This document shows positions 1-12,389 of a DNA stretch of 64,000 nucleotides, piece by piece (within the stretch, counting starts at the first letter, position 1; the number at the start of each line of letters is the position of its first letter). The DNA is taken from NCBI GenBank assembly GCA_037954665.1, contig JBBMOL010000180.1:992001-1056000 (forward strand), in the 5' to 3' direction. The notes beneath the pieces are model-generated. The model saw only the letters and a program-made list of their open reading frames with translations. It was not told the DNA's origin and did no database searches. The translations under genes and the position numbers were made by a program. Source of the DNA: Laguncularia racemosa. Taxonomy: Eukaryota; Streptophyta; Magnoliopsida; Myrtales; Combretaceae.

Positions 1-480
1 TTTCCCCTATATAATTTTGGAATTATAATGCCTTTTATGTATTTTCCATTATATTTATTTCCATTATTTTCTTTTATTTATAACTATATATTATAACCCT
101 CATATTCTTTCCCTTCTCTTCCTCCTTCTCTCATGATGTTTGTATTGTGCATATTATGATTTAATTTATTTTTTTTTTAACATATCTAGCTTTACTCAAA
201 TTTCTTTCTTTCTTTCTTTTTTTTTCTCTTTGGTTAACTAACATGTTATTTATTTGTTATGCAGATGAATTGAGGATACAGACCTTGTCAAGACCCGAGA
301 CCACTATAGCACTAACAATTCGTTATGTACCTTAATTAAATAGAATGCATACAGTTACAATTACTAAGTGGGTTTTTTAATCAGTTTTAGGACCCTAAAA
401 TCATTCTTTAGAGTTTGAAAATATTTTGGCAAAACATTGGATTTTTAAAAACATTTGAGGATTGTTAATAATAAAAACTC
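1..480. other. AT-rich noncoding stretch
   Basis: No reading frame, RNA gene or clear repeat boundary is visible. The sequence is dominated by T-rich runs and short pyrimidine tracts. It may be an outer part of the repeat-like block that follows, but I see no boundary. Confidence 0.4.
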
Positions 481-3400
481 ATAGTAAGACGAGAAAGGAT
501 AAACCAAGTCCTAAAGCCTATAGGGCTCACAAAAGATACAATCTATAACTAACAAGCCATGGATCTACAAGTGGCTGCCAATAAGTATCAGTATAACTAT
601 ACTGAAAATATATATAAAAAAATGTAATTTAAAACATAACAAATCTCAATCATAAAAATGTTTGATGAGGTCTATCTCCTTAATCTCATCCCATATCTCC
701 TTCTCGAAGCCATAACCCATTAAGTCATATAGTGGATCAACAAAATCCTCACTTGAAATAAAAAAAAGGGGTAAAGAGGGAGTGAGCTACAAAGGCCCAA
801 TACACAATAACACGAACATACATACACATGTTAGATAAGCCTAGAACTAATACAATAATCAATCACTTTATTCAATTAATTATCTTAATTAAACACCTAG
901 TATGGAAGTACTTATGACTTTAAATATCATGACGAAGGACTAAGAGTATGATTCCACCATAGCAGACATTAGGGGTTAATGAGAGCAACCAAACTCTACA
1001 TCGTCGAAAACTATGTACCTAAGTAGCCTCACCTAAATGATCTCATCATTATGCAAGCTCACTAATCACAATCCAACTATATCATATCGTCTACCGGATC
1101 TCATAACCCCAGATGACCCCCGTTATACCTTCTCTCCGCTTACAATGCTTCTTATCTAATGTAATCTCACTTATCAACTACCTACTAAGCCACCTTTGGT
1201 GGCTTAAGCACTTAACTATCATGTCATTTTAGGGTATATGACTACAACCATAATCTTGATCTAAGATTTGTCATTTGTTGGCTCAACTAACCATGCACAA
1301 GCAACAAGCAAATACTTAATCAAGTTTACTTATTAGTTCGATTCAATTTTTTCACCCTAGCACATAACACATAAGTTAATGCATACTTAAAAGGTCGAGG
1401 TTTCTCAAATCACAATTTGAGCTCCAATTGGGTTGGTTTTATGTATCAAAAGAAAATTATGAATAAGTTGATTATTCTAAGTGATTAAATCCTATTCTAG
1501 GTTTGGTTTGGGCTACTTAAGACCCTATTAATTACGATCCCGTTTAGAGTTATTTAGGTCTGATTAGCTTTTAGCTAATTGTGACTCTTACCATTTATGA
1601 TTTATTTAATTAAACCTAATAAGTTATTTAAGTTTTAAGCCTAGTTAGGTTTAAGGTCCAATTAGGATAATTAGGCTCTTTAAGTATAGTAAGCTCAGTC
1701 ATGTTTAGAATTAAGCCCATTAGCCTTAATTGGTTTAGTTGAGTCTAATTATAATTTAAGTCAAATTAGATCAATTCTATCTATTTTAAATTGACCTAGG
1801 CCTATTGTGTTTACTTAGTCTTATTAATTGTGTCATAAGTCCAATTGATTTATTGAGTTCCTTTGAATTCCATTTTAGGGTTTTATCTAATTTGTGGCCT
1901 TGTTGGGTTTGAAGCCCAATTAAATTTAATATGTTTATTAGGGCCCGTTTAGGATATAAGCCCTAGAGTTTAATTGGGCCAAGCGTATTTGGGTCTTGAG
2001 CCCATTTAAGTTTCATTGTAATTAAGTATGATCATTTTATTTCTTAGACCTAAGTCTAATTTATTTTAATCAGTTAATTTTATTTAGGCCTTAAATTTAT
2101 TTAAGGCCCGATTGAGTTATTTATCATGCTAAAGCTCATTTAAGGTATAAGCCTTACGAAGAAAATAGGCCCGATTACATTTTAAAATTGGGTGTTAGGC
2201 CCATTTAAGTTATTAAGTCTACATTATTGCGTCAATTTTTAGTTCAGCCCAATTAGGATGGTTTAATTAATCAAGCCCATTTAAACAAATTATGTTTAAT
2301 TTCATAGGCTACTTGAGGGAGGGCAAAAGGGTGGTTCTTAGGCCTATTTTAGTTGGGCCGACTTGTGGTTGGATCGACCTTAGCCCAATTTAATTAAACC
2401 ATTGTTTAACTTAATCTTAACTTGTCACAAATTTAAGCCTTAACTTTAAAGGGTTATAACTTACTCAATTCAAGCCCAAATTAGGTGAAACCAAAACCAT
2501 TTGTCTCCTTATCACTTCCACTACCCATTTTATCAAAAGAAAAAAACTAACTTTATTCAATTTAAGGCCCATGAGCTATCAAAGCAATTTTAATTACGAA
2601 TTTCCAATTTTATGAGCTTATAACTTATTCAATTTAAGTTCAAATCACTTCAAACCAAAGCCCATTTGTTCCTAGTCCTTCCTAGTATCTAATGCATCAT
2701 TTATTTTTCATTTTCAAACTCAAAATACAGTTAAAATAGAGCAAATGGGATAAAACACACCCAATTAAAATTTTATCCATTCCATTAGTCCAATTTCAAC
2801 ACATTATCACTTTTAAGCCTCATTTCATATCTAATCCAACTCTTATTCACAATTAAACCATAATTCTACCAAATTAACCCAAAATAAACATAATTTATCA
2901 TATTTTTTCATAATTAATATTTTCCAAAATCACGCAAAAAATTCCATATTTCAAGTTTTTACAACCTTCCAAATCAACCCAACTCATTTTTAAACTTCAC
3001 TAAACTTAATATTTATCAAGTAACTTCAATTTTTATCAAATATAACACTCTAAAATTATAGAAACCTGCTAGAAATTCATAAATTAACAATTAAATCAAC
3101 TCATTCATCCACTAATTCAATCATACTTCCAAATTTTAACCTTTCACATGTCATATCTATTAATTAATCATCAAAATCATTCCACACATCATATGTTCAT
3201 ACTCCAATCATCAATTTAACATCACCCAATATTCAAATTAGATTTAACAAGAAAATTTAAGCCTCAATTCCATCTTCATAGTGGTGGTTGCAAGTATATC
3301 TAACAACCCATTATATATCTTCAATTATCATGCATCATCTTTCATTTTTATCATGCAATCAAACATCCAACAACACATATAGCACATTATATCCTAGATC

Positions 3401-3774
3401 AACTCTTAAATCATCAAATAATACTCAAGAACACTTAATATAGGTAGCGGTCACTAATGGGTTTTACAATACACCATTAATGTTTAAGAAATCATTAAAT
3501 TATCTTATTCCATTACTTATAAGTTATAACTATTCTAAATCATCAACTTAAATAAGATTTTGAACTTATCTTGTTGGATATCCAAGAAATACCCAAATTC
3601 TTTCCAAACCATGCCTACCCACTTCCAAAATGATATTTTTCCCAAACTCCCAACTGCTTTCCCTTACAATAGATGTCATACACTACTTAAACTTACAATT
3701 TACAAACTAAAATCCATTTGAATCAAGTCATTTTCTTACTTACCTTCACATCCAAATCATGTGTAAGATGCCTC
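481..3774. repeat. Noncoding repeat-like block upstream of repeat R1
   Basis: There is no plausible coding frame over 3.3 kb. The block runs directly into R1 (3775-4765), a repeat found again near 50.3 kb, so it is probably the rest of a decayed noncoding repeat. Terminal repeats were not found. Its class (old LTR, non-autonomous element or other) cannot be decided from the sequence. Confidence 0.35.
1430..2480. repeat. Degenerate short-word array around GGCCCAATTTAAG
   Basis: Variants of a short word combining AAGCCCAATT, GGCCCATTTAAG and TTAGGCC recur dozens of times, in both polarities, with irregular spacing. Examples lie near 1905-1925, 1945-1990, 2100-2110, 2195-2210 and 2270-2285. This looks like a decayed minisatellite or a region of word-level amplification. 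Nothing suggests that it is transcribed or coding. Confidence 0.45.
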
Positions 3775-4765
3775 CTCTTAGCTTGAAATCCCACTTGATT
3801 CTTGACATATAACTTATAAGAAAACAACTAGATTAGTGTAGGGTTTAATGAGGATTAAGAGGTAGACTAGACTTAATGGTTTTTTTTTTTTTTAAGTTTT
3901 TACCTTAGAGAGTTTTCTAGAAAAATGAAATGGGGGCTGCTATTTTCTATCCTAAAATGGGATTTTATAATAGGGTTTAGTGAGGGTTTAAGGATAGGGT
4001 AAATGGGTCTACAAGGGTTAGTGGGTTGTAACTTATGGTGACATGTGTCATCTTAATTTAGCCTATTTTGTGTTTTTTTCCTTATTTTTTTCTCACTTAC
4101 TCTAGCTAAAATATATTTCTTTTCTTTTTCCAAAAATGCCCTTAAACTCAATTTAAATAATCACTCTTCAAGAAAATAAGTTTAGGGCCATTTTGGTCAT
4201 TATATCCAATTGACATTTGAATTAAATTTTTTTTTCCAATTGACTCCAAATATTTTATAATTGATTTTACTCACCTAATTAAGGTCTTAGACCTATATTT
4301 AGAGTCTAAATAAATTTCGGATCCAATTTTAATAAAATTATCTTTAAGAGCAAAAATGGTCAATTTTTGTAATTTGTCTCCAAACTTCAAGAGATCACTC
4401 TCCATAATTTAAAATGACTCTAAGTTACCTTAATTTAAGTTATTTGGTGATTTTGGTGAACTTTAAAGACTTTAAATCCAATCTAGGGGCAAAATGGTCA
4501 TTTTGCAAAATTGATCTCCAATCTCCAATTTTTCCTTTCTAATTGACTCAAAATAATTCTTTAATGATTTTATTTACTTAATTAGGGTCTTGAAATTTTA
4601 TTTAAAGTCACTCGGCTATTTCGGAGACAATTTTGATAAATTGAATTCATGAGCATAATGGCCATTTTGGAAAAATTTAACCCTAAATTTTATAAATCCT
4701 TTATTTAATTGACTTTAAATCTTCCTTCTTTATTCCATTAATCTTATTTAGAATTTTGGGGTTTT
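3775..4765. repeat. Dispersed repeat R1, copy A
   Basis: This segment matches 50263-51290 over about 1 kb in the same orientation. Shared landmarks are a TTGATTCTTGAC box at the start, a block reading TAGGGTTTAGTGAGGGTTTA near 3970, and a series of evenly spread sentences built on 'TGGTCATTTT...CAAATT'. Divergence is well above that of the neighbouring reductase genes. It may therefore be an older dispersed repeat rather than part of the reductase duplication. Confidence 0.6.
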
Positions 4766-4768
4766 TTA

Positions 4769-5158
4769 GATCTAGATCGAGTAATGGAAACTACAAAAAT
4801 AAAAAGATTGAAATAGGAGTTTATAGATGTAGTTTTAGTAGTTTTAATGTTGCATTTAGATAAATAACATAAATTTCATTGTAATATTATGAGTTAATAT
4901 ATTATATAATTCAAGTTAGTAATATCAATTTCCCCTATTTCATACACATCATGGCTTTTTTTTGGGTACATTTCCACTTTTTATTGAATTTCTTATTCTT
5001 AGTTAATTTTAATTTATTTATTATGTAAGTGATTGTTAAGAAATAAACTTAAGTAGTATGAAGATGAAATGGGGCGATAGATTTGAATCAAGTAGTAGAA
5101 ACTACAAAAGCAAAAAAAAAAATGATATAGGAATTTATGGATATAATTTTAATTGTTT
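4769..5158. repeat. Pair of ~80-bp direct repeats (4769-4846 and 5080-5158)
   Basis: Both units share the order: GAT.GAATC-AGTA-GAAACTAC, an A-rich run, then ATAGGA-TTTAT-GAT-TA-TTTTA. They are about 310 bp apart. The sequence between them is AT-rich and has no recognisable content. Confidence 0.5.
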
Positions 5159-5159
5159 A

Positions 5160-5517
5160 TTCATTAATGTATATTGAATCTAAATGGGTACAATTTTGTC
5201 TCTAAACCATTGAAAGTTAAAAATAAAAACCGCATGTAATCTCAATTTTATCAAAATAGCTTTGAATCTAAATAAGTACAATTTTATTTCTTTTGATACT
5301 ACATATTTGAATAACGCAATCTAGTGTTTTAATCTCACTTCATTTCATGGAAAACTTAATCTCCTGATTTCACAAGTAAATAAATAAAAACTAGAAATTG
5401 AGGGATGAAAATTTGTTGTCCCTTGCTATCTTGTCAAATGAAAATGCAACACATGGTAACTAAGGAAACAGCAAATGGAGTAAATCAAAATGCCGTCATC
5501 TCTTAAAATTTCTAACC
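5160..5517. repeat. Left part of segmental duplication, copy A
   Basis: This interval matches 52136-52450 in the same order, including ACTAGAAATTGA followed by GTCAAATGAAA and GTCATCTCTTAAAATT. In copy B the match runs straight into the 3' flank of gene B. Here it is cut by a poly(T) run and 11.6 kb of LINE before the match resumes near 17.1 kb. That places the LINE insertion point inside the duplicated segment. Confidence 0.65.
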
Positions 5518-5530
5518 TTTTTTTTTTTTT
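5518..5530 (-). other. LINE poly(A) tail (T run on the plus strand)
   Basis: Thirteen consecutive T on the plus strand lie 26 bp from the end of the RNase H frame. A tail of this kind is the expected 3' end of a LINE copied by target-primed reverse transcription. Confidence 0.75.
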
Positions 5531-5556
5531 GCTGGCCAAAACATGAGTTTTATTGA

Positions 5557-8500
5557 TTAACCTTTCTCAAAAGGATTACATGGAGAAATGCTGGCTAACA
5601 TGAAAGGAAAACAAAAGTGATCACTAGTAAGGAGCTTGTGAAGGGAGAATGGAATGTTCACACACGGACACATTCTCCTACCTAATCTACAGTTTGATGA
5701 ACCAATCTTTTGACAAAAAAAAAAAAAAAAAGTAACAGTATCTAAACTCCTCAATAAACGTCCAGCTTCCTCAAAGAAATTTTTAGTAGTCCAATGGAGT
5801 TCCGCGTCAAGACCTGCAAGAGCTTTAAATAGATTCAAGCAATCCATGATGAATATTATGGGACGTCCTTCAAATTTGGTGGCCATTGAAATGGCCAAAA
5901 TAAAAGCCTTACATTTAGATGCCTCTAGGCTTGGTAACGAAACCAGCTCTGTAGCACCATCCAGTAATAGTCCTCCTTTGTCACGGGCCAACGCTACAAC
6001 ACCAGCCTTCCTCTCAAATCCAACCCATGAACCATCAAAATGAATGTAAATGGCATGTTCTAAATCATTTAAAATCTGCCTGTTTTCCTCTTCCATACAT
6101 TCACCAAGCACTGAGATAAACTGCTTTTCACTAATTACCCCGCCACAAAAGGACAAGGATGCTACCGACACCCTTTCCTTTATTCCTCGAGCTGAACACC
6201 CAACGTCCCTTCCAGTATTGTCCATTTCCTTCTACAACTTTGGGAGCATTCAAGCCATCTCCTTCGACTTTTCTTCCAAAGTCATGACATTTCCTCACCG
6301 TAGTCACTAGATATGGCTCCTAACTACCAAAAACCGCCTTACATCTTTCCTTGCAAATATTCCAAGCCACTTCCACAAAATTAGCTTCCAATCTCCGTTT
6401 GCCTCTTCCTCTCGCACCATCCCCTTCAACTATAGAAGATTCCCACCATTCGACCACAAGTAATTCTTTGTTTTTCTGCAAGCCAACCCAACACTGCATG
6501 CCATACCAAGAGGTCCATCGACAACAAAATAGGGCGTGCTCGATAGTTTCTTTCTCATCACAAAAGCAGCAAACCGAAGTACTCCCTACTTTGCGTCTGA
6601 ACAGGTTTGCTATGGTGGGTAGTGTTCCAAACATAGCTCACCACCAAAAATGCTTGATTTTAGGTAAAGTGTTCAAAGCCCAAACCTTTTTCCAATTGGA
6701 TTTGTCTATGAAATGGGATGATGAAGATTTCTGATTCCCTGACTCTTTTCTCGCAGACTGAGGATGGAAATAAACTAATTTGACCGTGCATCTTCCTTGC
6801 TTGTCAAAAGGCCACACTAACCGATCTACTCCCCTTGAAGGAAATAGAGGTATATTCTTGATTTCTCTTGCCTCCTCATCATGTAGCATATGCATTACGT
6901 TTTGCAACATCCAAAAATTTCCTTCAACATTCATCGACTCACTCACTTTTAGATTAGGGTCGAACTCCGACCGTCTCCTTAGACGACATTCTTTCACATT
7001 TGACACCCAACGATCTCTCCCCACATAAACAGAATTACCATCTTTTACCTGCCAAATCGCACCTTCAAACAATATATCTCTCCCTTCAGGTAAACTACTC
7101 CAAAGCCATGGTGCCCCACTTCCTTTACCCTGCAAAGCGAAATTCTCCTGTAGGAAAATAAATTCCTTTTAATAGACGGACCCACAATGCTCCTAGGTTC
7201 TGTTGGGCTCTCCACGCCTGTTTAGTCAACAAGCTCCAATTAAAAAGGTGTAGGTCTTTAAAACCCATTCCTCCTAACTCTTTAGGTTTGGTGATCCGTT
7301 CGTAACTTACCCAATTAATCTTGTTTTCTTCAAATTTTTTGCCCTACCAAAATTTAGCAAGGAGAGAATTCACCTGTTTACACCACTTCAAAGGATATTT
7401 AAAAATGCTCATTTGAGTATGTTGGAATAGCACATGCTACAACTTAAAGAAGACTTCTCTTCCAGCTTGATTCAGCAAACTCTGCTTCCACCCTTGAAGC
7501 TTCTTATAAATTTTCTCTTTAACGAACTTTCAAGCTTCACACTTTGATTTCCCCCATATGGTTGGAAATCCCAAGTATCTACCCGGATCTGATGAGCTGG
7601 GGATGCCCAAAATACTAGCAATATCTCCTTAACACCCATCTAAGGTATTGCTACTATAGAAGATTAAAGACTTTCCAAAATTAATTTCTTGTCCAGTGGC
7701 TTCACAATACTGTATCAGCAGCTCCTTCAACTTAAGTATGTTTCCTGTTTGAGCTTCTGCAAAAAAGATAGAATCATCTGCAAATGGACAATGTGTTAGC
7801 ATTGGACAGTTTGCACTAATCTGGACTCCCTTAACATGACCTAGCATGGCAGATTTAGTAAGACCCCTTGATAAAACACCAGCCACCTACAAAAAGAGAT
7901 AAGGTGATAATGGGTCACCTTGTCTAATTCCCCTGCTCAGTCTCACCTCACCTGCAGCCTTTCGATTGACTACTACACTAAAAGTCACACTAGACACACA
8001 TACCATTATCCAATCAACCCATCTGCTAGCAAAACCCATCTTTAAGATAATAGCTCTCAAAAAGTCCCACTTGACTCTATCATAGACTTTACTCATGTCC
8101 AACTTAGTCGCACAAGAACCAATCTTTCCTCTTTTTTTATTATTTAAAAAATGGAACATTTCATGTGCAATTACAATGTCATCTTGAATCATACATCCTG
8201 ACATAATGGCACTTTGATTCTCGGTAATAATGTCATTCAAAATGGGTTTCAATCTATTCACAAGAATCTTAGACACCATCTTTTACAGATTATTACAAAG
8301 ACTGACAGGGCAAAATTGAGTGACCTTAGAAGGACTCTAGACCATAGGAATGAGGGCCAAACCAGTATGATTGAGTGGGAAAGGGAACATACCTGACTCA
8401 AAAAACATTTGAACAGCGGTGGTGGTAGAAGGCCCAATTATGTTCCGGTAAGCTTGATAGAAAATTCCAGGATAACCATCAGGACTCGGTGCCTTAAGTG

Positions 8501-9841
8501 CCCCTAGCTGAAACACAGCTTCCTTCACTTCCATCACACTAATAGGTGCATATAAAGCTTCATTATCAGTTTCTGATACTATATTCTCCACCCAATTTAA
8601 ACAGTTATCCCAGTTCCAGTTACCATTAGTACTGAAAATGTCCTGGAAATGATCAGTGAACAACTTCCCAATCTCCTCCTTCAAGTCCACCACCAAGTTA
8701 CCCAAACCATCTTCAATCTGAAAAATCTTATTCCTTTGTCTTCTTCCCATTGTAGTGTGATGAAAAAAGGAAGTATTCCTATCACCATACAACAGCTAAT
8801 TCACCCTAGAACATTGATGCCAATAAACCTCTTCTTATCCCTACCACTCATCAATTTTAACTTGAATTTCCTCTTCCTCCTCAGCTTCTACATCATTTGT
8901 ATTAGCTTGAATTTCTATAAGTTTGACTTTTAGCTTATCAATCATCACTCTGTTGTTGGGAAAAGCAACCTTACTCCAACGTTGCAGCTGTCTACTATAT
9001 AACTTTAGTTTTCCCATCATGTCCTCCAAATCAGTACAAACACTATCAACTCCCCAGACTGCTTTTACAATTTCTCCACATTCCTCTGATGCTCTCCACA
9101 TATTTTCAAATCTAAACCTTTTAAAACCTTTCTTTTCACCATGATCAGAATTAACAGTTAATGCTGCATGATCTGAAGCTATGATGGCTTCATGGAAAAT
9201 TTGGGTTCTAGGATATTTATTCAACCATCCCACAGACCCCAGACACCTATCAATCATTCCTTCACATACCCAACACTGTGCCTACTACCAATTCAAGTAA
9301 ATTGCTGGCCATTAAATCCCATATCCCAAATATTTGCCTCCGAAATCATACTTTTAAAAGCTATAATTTGCCTTTCCTCAGGCTTTTTCCCACCTCATTT
9401 TTCTTTTTCATCCAAAATTTCATTAAAATCCACTGCACACACCCATGGACCCATCGCCACTCTAGTTATATCCACTAACTCCTTCCAAACCTCCTTTTTC
9501 TCTTTAAAATCACAAGGAGCATGACATCATGTAAAAAATCCCACAAAAGAACCATCCTCAAGACAAACTTCAGAATGAATAAACCATTTACAATTCTCTA
9601 AAATGGTTATCCTCATATCAGCACTCCACCATAATGAGAGACCACGACTTAAACCCACAGGAGGCACATAAAAATTGCCCACATATCTCATTCTATTCCT
9701 TGTGCGCTCCAATTCATTAGTACTATTTTTTGTTTCCATTAAAAATATAATACTTGGATTATGCTTCTTAGCCAGGTCATTCAGATGTCGAATTGTCAAG
9801 GTTGACCCAAAACCTTGACAATTCCAAGATAAGTAAATCAT
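5557..9841 (-). pseudogene. LINE ORF2: endonuclease, reverse transcriptase, zf-RVT, RNase H (degraded)
   Basis: Domains follow in minus-strand order. An apurinic endonuclease starts at 9841 with MIYLSWNCQGFGS and has an SDHAAL box near 9170. The reverse transcriptase covers about 8790-7629, with LDMSKVYDRVKWDFL, RQGDPLSPYLF and FADDSIFF (the catalytic -ADD). A zf-RVT finger occupies about 6640-6320 (CCFCDEKETIEHALFCC). An RNase H domain at 6225-5720 has FDGSW, EASKCKA and DCLNLF as the acidic positions. Several frame changes and stops break the frame, one of them just after PYLFL near 7887. The role would be first-strand synthesis at a nicked target. The RNase H tail is known from plant L1-type LINEs. 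No full product can be made. Confidence 0.85.
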
Positions 9842-10969
9842 GGACCCTGTGTGGCTATTATGGGCTGACCACCATCGCCACTCAAAGAAGTCAATTCTAC
9901 CAGAACGTCATAGAGCTCAAAAGTTTTCTCAACAATAAGACATTTCCTTCCTCTTCACACTCTACACTTTTCCACTTTTTTAATTGTCTTCCTTTTCTTC
10001 TTGACTTTTAAGTTTCTTCTGTGCAAGGTCTTCCTCTATTATCAAGGGCCACTTCAAGTGAAGATTACTCAATGCTACTACCAACTTCAAAGGAATTCAA
10101 CTTTGGAATTCAATGTTATTAACTTCCTCGTGTTCATTGATGGTTTCTGATTCACCTAAGAAATGTTCTCAATAGACTCGTTAAGACATACCATTGAAAT
10201 TTCTCTAAAGGGCATAGTGTCTAGCTTCTCATGAGTTTCCTCATTTTGCCGGTTAGAAAGAGTATGCTCCTTGCTAAATACCCCCTGATGCATTTCTTGG
10301 AAATCATTAGTGAACTGAATGCAATTGAAATGAGCCGGGTGAGGGTTTTCTGTAGGCATTGGTGTTGATGATGTTAGGACTGTGTTTGAGGGACAAAGGT
10401 TATTTATGTTTGGATCTAGATGGGTAGGATATTGTGAGGACTTGTGCACTGGAGGTGATATTTTAGAGTTATGTGGTTATCATTCTGTTTGGTAGACTAG
10501 GTTTTGGTCTAAGATTAAGTGTTTATGTTTCATGTGAATGGGTCATCGTTTGGTGTTTTATCAATTGAAGTATCCTTTATGTATTGGGATGTGTTTGCAA
10601 GTTTTGTGGGAAATAAAGTAGTTACTAGAGAATGCAGGTTCAAACTTCGAGAAGATAAGTTCACTTCAATTTGTATCATACCGTTTGGGTCAGTATTTTC
10701 ATTCTCCTCCTCTTTATTATCCTTTCCAAAACCATCCTTTCCAACATTAAAACTGAACTCTTTAGCTGGGAATGCTCTAAGATTTGGTCCATAGTTCTCA
10801 GAAGAACTTCTTAGAAAAGAACACTGTTTCATAGTATGCCCTAATCTTCTACATTTGAAATAGAATTCTGACAACCTTTCATCTTTAAAGACCACCCAAT
10901 ACCCATCCCCTCCTCTACGATTCACCCATGCACCTGTCTTCAGAGGTTTTTTACAATAAACTTTCACTC

Positions 10970-10974
10970 TTACC
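10970..10974. other. Copia target-site duplication, left (TTACC)
   Basis: TTACC directly precedes the TG of the left LTR and recurs at 15982-15986 directly after the CA of the right LTR. Confidence 0.9.
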
Positions 10975-11197
10975 TGTAGAAAAGATTCCAACTTTTATTT
11001 ATTTAGAGAATTAGTTATTGTTTCTTTATTTAGATTAGATGTTTTTTCAGATATTGTATAGTTTCCTATTTTGTTAAGATTTCCAATTAAAAGGAAATCC
11101 GGTTTCCTTTTTTATGGACTGGTATGCCAGCCATCTTAGGATATATATATTAGAATGTATATACGTTTTTAAAATAAGAAAAACATAGTTTTCTTCA
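10975..11197 (+). repeat. Copia 5' LTR
   Basis: The LTR begins TGTAGAAAAG and ends TTCTTCA. A TATATATA segment near 11143-11150 probably serves as the TATA region. It matches 15760-15981 throughout. Confidence 0.93.
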
Positions 11198-11210
11198 TGG
11201 TATCAGTGCT
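11198..11210 (+). other. Copia primer-binding site (initiator tRNA-Met type)
   Basis: TGGTATCAGTGCT starts immediately after the 5' LTR. It matches the usual plant TGGTATCAGAGC site for initiator methionine tRNA, with one mismatch. Confidence 0.85.
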
Positions 11211-11429
11211 TAGTCTCTAAACCCTTCTGCTGCATCGCCGTCCTCTCTAACCTTGCTTTTACCGTCTCTAAACCTTGCTGCACCGCCGCCCTCTCTCCTG
11301 TCTTTCTACCATCTTCTTTGGAGAAAGATCACTCCTGCCTCTCTAATTATGACCAAATACGGCATGGCCTCACAATCTTCCTCCTCATAAACCACCATTG
11401 TTCTCGATACTTTCTCTCATCTTGTCATA

Positions 11430-12152
11430 AATCATAAACTCCATGGCCATAATTTTCTTCAATGGTCACAATCAGTCTTCATGTATATTTGTGGTAGAGG
11501 AAAGGATGGACATCTCATCAGCAAAATCTCAATTCCAGAAGCTATAGATCCTAAATATAGACCATGGAAAACTGATGATCACCTGGTCATGTCGTGGTTA
11601 ATCAATTCAATGACCATAGAGGTTGGAGAAAACTTTCTACTCTGTAGGAGAGCTAAGGAAATATGGGAGGCAGCATGTGAAACATATTCTAGCATCGAAA
11701 ACTCCCCGGAATTGTTTGAGATTGAGACCGGATTATATGATCTACATCAAGGAGACTTGAGTGTTACTCAATACTTTAACACTCTCACTCACTATTGGCT
11801 GCAATTGGATATGTATGAGACTCATTCTTGGAATTGTATTGAAGATTTTGCATTATATAGGAAAATTATTGAGTAAAAAAGGAAAATCATTTTTCTTCTC
11901 GATCTAAATAAAGACCTAGATGAGGTAAGGGGGAGAATCATGGGAATTAAACCCCTTCCTACTCTTCGAGAAGCCTTTGCAGAAGTACGGAGAGAAGGGA
12001 GCAAAAGGAAATTGATGATGACATCTAACACACTTGCTATTGAAGGATCAGTATTGTACACTCACAATTCATCTTGGAATAATAAACCGAGGAAAAGACG
12101 ACCATGGTGCGACCATTGTAAGAAGTTTGGTCATATGAAGGAAACATGCTGA
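11430..12152 (+). pseudogene. Copia gag (degraded)
   Basis: The frame enters the gag domain at about 11430 (NHKLHGHNFLQWSQSVF) and continues to 11876, including AKEIWEAACETYSS and TQYFNTLTHYWLQLD, typical of Copia gag. After a stop it goes on at 11940-12152 and ends in a complete zinc knuckle WCDHCKKFGHMKETC (CX2CX4HX4C). The product would package element RNA. Stops near 11388, 11874 and 12150 break it. Confidence 0.8.
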
Positions 12153-12389
12153 AAATTACATGGAAAACTTACAAATTGGAAGTCGTCCAATAGTCAATAT
12201 GACAATGAAATTCGTGCAAATACTACTATTATAACTAATGATAATGCTGAAGCCATTCCATTCACCAAGGAGCAAATTAAAGCACTTTAGAAAATGTTTA
12301 GTGGCATCTCTAGTTTTGGTCAAGCATCTCAATCTTCGGTTGATCAACATACCAGCTTATTAACATACTAAGGTATTCTATCCTACACT

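Noticed and set aside
5846..9524. Several plus-strand frames of 65-127 codons
   Set aside because: All are antisense to the LINE ORF2 domains and low in recognisable content.
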